A stretch of DNA of 64,000 bases from Berberis thunbergii (Eukaryota > Streptophyta > Magnoliopsida > Ranunculales > Berberidaceae), in contig QNQO01001157.1 of assembly GCA_003290165.1 (NCBI GenBank), positions 186,001 through 250,000 on the forward strand. The letters are read 5' to 3'. The position numbers and the translations under genes were made by a program. Every line of letters begins with the position of its first letter. The first letter of the stretch is position 1. Of the stretch, positions 61,306 to 64,000 are shown one piece after another. Under the pieces are notes generated by a model. The model ran no database searches. It saw only the letters and a list, made by a program, of their open reading frames with translations, and was not told the origin of the DNA.

Positions 61306-62423
61306 GTCAGTCTATTCATCCCAGATGTAGCATGAATGTTGTTTAAGCGCATTGGTTGCCTTGATCATTGTTATTTTTTTTTTTTCGTTTAATGAGTATT
61401 AAAATTTGTTTCAAAGTTAATTCATTGCAAGTGTTTTTTTTTTAAATTAAATAAAAATCCAATTGCGATTAATCAACAATTCCTTGAAAGTACGATGTAC
61501 TTTGTAGTAGTGACAACGGCACGAGTATTACACTAGTATATATATACTTTTAAACATTTAGCTCAATAAAAAAATAGCTAAGTTTTATAAAGAATATTTT
61601 ATTAGCTACGAAAAAAAACCGTCAATAATATAATATTTAAAAAAAAAATTTAAACAAAAATAGAACCTCATCGCAACTGTCAATAACACCTAAAAACTAT
61701 AGCTCAATCCAACGCACTCAAACAAACCACGTCACCGATCCGCGTGAAACCAAGTCAACAAATCTCCTTCAATTAACTCTCTCTCTATATAACATTAAAT
61801 TTTACAGAGGAGAAGTTCACCGTGGCAGAGAAGACCCCAGAAACAGAGAAGAAACCCAAATCCATGATAAAACTCTCACTTGACACCCATCCCGACCGCC
61901 TTTCCCTAGATGCAAGAGATCTCAGATTTTTTCTTTGATATAAGGAGGACGACGGTGGTGCCGTGGTGGTACTATCTGTCCCTTATTCTCTACTCCCAAT
62001 CGCCTCCGCCCACTCCAACCCTGCCATCTCCTACGTGCGTCTTATTTTTCAGGTGAGAGATAAGGTTTAGTAAATCATAAACAAGGCTAACATTTGTCGA
62101 ATGTTAAAATTGCATACATATGTCGAATGTTCTCTTTACCTTATATAATGGTGGTTGTTAACTTGTTACTTCATTGCGTGACTTAAGCAAATGAGGCTCA
62201 TCGAGGGGAAATGTTATTTGTAACAGTTTTGTTGAAAGAGAAGCCTTAGAATTTCTTTTAGCTACAGTTTCTTTGATACGGTATAAGTCGTCTCTGCATC
62301 TTACCTATATTCTCTTTGATATTTTTACCGTCTTCTAGTATCTTTTTTACTCTTTTTTACTAGTTGAAGGGCCTTGGTTTTTATGCAAGGCGAAACATTG
62401 TTTCATTTTTATAAAACTTGCAG
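61306..62423. other. Mixed filler, second copy of a dispersed repeat
   Basis: 62100-62200 resembles 46165-46260. 61610-61630 has a TTAGCTACG...CCGTC motif related to the palindromes of the 58-60 kb array. 61790-62050 is leader-like (GAAGAGA and CTCC-rich). No gene recognised. Confidence 0.4.
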
Positions 62424-62503
62424 ACGTTCTTCATCGGAGGGATTTCATGGGAGACAACAGAGGAGAAGCTCATGGAGCATTTCAACAATTATCAAGGATT
62501 ACT
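62424..62503 (+). pseudogene. Captured RRM-domain fragment
   Basis: After TTGCAG the frame reads TFFIGGISWETTEEKLMEHF and continues NNYQGLL. FIGGISWETTE is the RNP2 segment and first helix of an RNA-recognition motif as in plant hnRNP-like proteins. Only about 26 residues remain. Confidence 0.75.
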
Positions 62504-62538
62504 AACTCTATATTAATCTTTTTCCTTTGATTGTTGCA

Positions 62539-62616
62539 AAAGCAACTCCTAAATTTGTCTTTCAACTAATGAATGTGAGAGGACTTAGCATTGCTCTTGT
62601 TAAAAGTCACTTGCAG
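62539..62616 (+). pseudogene. Captured GARP (G2-like) MYB exon fragment
   Basis: The 26 codons read KATPKFVFQLMNVRGLSIAL then VKSHLQ and end at a GTATGA donor. The ATPK.VLQLM.V.GL.IAHVKSHLQ segment is the DNA-binding motif of KANADI/PHR-like GARP factors. The usual His before VKSHLQ is Leu here. It lies 36 bp after the RRM fragment, from an unrelated gene. Confidence 0.8.
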
Positions 62617-62647
62617 GTATGAGAAATATTTATAATTATTTGTTTGG

Positions 62648-62870
62648 ATCATCTCCTGCATCTTACCCATATCCTGTTTGATACTATTACTGCATTTAAG
62701 TCAATTTTTAACTCATATCCTGCATCTTACCCATATCCTTCATCTTACTGATATCATTGTTTTAACTCATATCATTGTATTTTTGATCATCTCCTGCATC
62801 TTACCCATATCCTTCATTTTTTTTCAGGCCGAAAGATTGTTTAATTTCTATAAAACTTGAAGACGCTTTG
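62648..62870. repeat. Short diverged repeats
   Basis: TCCTGCATCTTACCCATATCC occurs at about 62652, 62719 and 62791, with a relative at 62296. GAAA.ATTGTTT.ATTT.TATAAAACTTG.AGACG occurs at 62390 and 62830. The latter pair surrounds the RRM and GARP fragments and may reflect how they were joined. Confidence 0.65.
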
Positions 62871-63193
62871 AATTTAGACGGGGAGAAAAATTTATTCTAA
62901 TTGAAAAGGTATGGACACTCCGAATTTGTCTTTCCAAAATAGTATTTGTTGTTTTTTAACAGTATAAACCTTGAATCAAAATTTGTAAGTTTTATTTTGT
63001 CCTTGATTGTAAATCCGGTCGTGTAATTTTTCTGCTTATGTAGCCCCCTGAATCATATATATATGATATCAATTTGGGGTTGATAGAGTATAAACTTGTT
63101 TGGGATTTACAAATAAAAACACTTTGCTACGCTTTATGCCGTCCATAAGTGTATATTTGAAAAAATATATATATTGGCGAAAATTTTACTTAG

Positions 63194-63260
63194 CCACGGT
63201 ATAATAACCGTAGCTAAGATTTACAAATCCTAGCTACGGGTTTTTGCCGTCCCTAATCGA
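63194..63260. repeat. Palindromes of the CACTA type
   Basis: TTAGCCACGGTATAATAACC + GTAGCTAA and CTAGCTACGGGTTTTTGCCG + TC match the repeat type of 58075-59846, suggesting the same element extends at least this far. Confidence 0.6.
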
Positions 63261-63339
63261 TTAAAAAAAAAGACACAAAATAAAAACCTTTCGGCGTGAA
63301 TAAAATTGGGAATCCCGTGTTGTTTTTGTTTTGTGAAGA

Positions 63340-63720
63340 GAGTATTGTAGAGGACGAAGCAGAGAGAGGAAGAATCATTGAGAAGAAGAACCTGTGAGAG
63401 GAAGAATCATTGAGAAGAATCATTGAGGAAGAATCATTGAGAAGAACCTGTGAGAGGAAGAATCATTGCAGAGGACGAAGCAGAGAGAGGAAGAAGGTTT
63501 GGAAGAGCGATTTTGAGAGGACGAAGGTTTGACACCCCGCATCACGGTGTTTTGAGAGGAAGAAGATCTGTGAGGAAGATGCACAATTTTCAGACGAAGA
63601 AACTATGATAGGAAGAAGGTCTGAGAGGAAGAACCATGTTTTCAAGGGAAGAACCCTCGATTTTCAGAGGAAGAAGGTCTGAGAGGAAGAACCCGCGCCG
63701 GAAAATCATCTCATTCTTCA
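63340..63720. repeat. Purine-rich degenerate tandem repeats
   Basis: GAGAGGAAGAATCATTGAGAAGAA and GAGAGGAAGAAGGT variants recur about ten times. This looks like a leader or minisatellite; no gene called. Confidence 0.7.
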
Positions 63721-64000
63721 TCTTCTTCAACTTCAAGGTGGGAGAAATTTGGGGTTTTTGTGCTCTAACAAGGGTTCAAGGTAAGTAAAAATCAAATCAC
63801 AGACTCTTAGGTTTATATTGTTTATATTTTTTATATTGTTTATATTGTAGAATTCACAAACTCTTAGGTTTATATTGTTTATATTGTAGAATTCACAGGC
63901 TCTTAGTCTAAAGATGGAAGTAGAATCTCTCACTTAGGTTTATATTGTTTTGCAAATTTTAGTGTAAAGATGCAATATTTTATATTGTTTTGAAGTGTAA
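63721..64000. other. Window end; short duplication
   Basis: CTTAGGTTTATATTGTTTAT with TTGTAGAATTCACA is repeated at about 63807 and 63863. A GGTAAGTA donor-like site at 63780 could begin an intron. No coding recognised. Confidence 0.5.

Noticed and set aside
57583..61512. CACTACATCATAAATGG at 57583 and GTAGTAGTG at 61504-61512 as ends of a second CACTA element
   Set aside because: Beyond CACTAC the two ends do not match, flanking triplets (ATT and ACA) differ, and related palindromes continue at 63194.

Overview
This window is nuclear DNA of a flowering plant, most likely a eudicot. The evidence is spliced genes with plant-type GT-AG introns, a cytosolic ribosomal protein gene with telo-boxes in its promoter, a plant terpene synthase with the class-typical seven exons, and a dense, nested load of plant transposons (CACTA, hAT, Tat-type Gypsy, short-LTR elements, a LINE). 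The species cannot be named from the sequence. There is no sign of bacterial, viral or organellar DNA. All calls come from reading the sequence; no database search was run.

Only two genes look intact. A 60S ribosomal protein L8 (uL2) gene lies on the minus strand (5232-8252, two exons, 261 residues, 2.2 kb intron). A TPS-g type terpene synthase lies on the plus strand (54618-57270, seven exons, 571 residues, all splice phases consistent), probably a linalool/nerolidol synthase.

The rest is mostly mobile DNA. From left to right: a short-LTR retrotransposon whose 3' LTR holds a hAT element (1-2192); the RPL8 locus; diverged repeats (9119-12400); an LTR-internal-LTR-internal-LTR array of Tat-type Gypsy elements (12790-41525). 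The middle LTR of this array was split by a 16.4 kb CACTA element (19017-35391) with a TCA target duplication, and the unsplit sequence survives in the third LTR at 40828. Then come a hAT element with a perfect 8-bp duplication (44683-45818); a hAT-like element carrying the first four exons of a naphthoate synthase (MenB/DHNS) gene (46522-48093); a LINE remnant interrupted by an LTR element that itself holds two hAT-type elements (48600-52906); a 139-bp foldback (53089-53227); the terpene synthase; and an array of about 14 palindrome-bearing repeats followed by pieces of fimbrin, RRM and GARP-type genes (58075-62616).

The outstanding theme is gene-fragment capture. The CACTA element carries recognisable pieces of calmodulin-binding, RDR-type RNA polymerase, DUF21/CBS, hAT transposase, polygalacturonase and PDR-type ABC transporter genes, several with their introns, next to its own spliced transposase-24-like gene, which is broken only by one frameshift in a G run. 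Two further regions carry other captured fragments. The transposon ends in the window repeatedly use dense short palindromes, built on an ACGG...CCGT core in both the CACTA and the 58-60 kb array.
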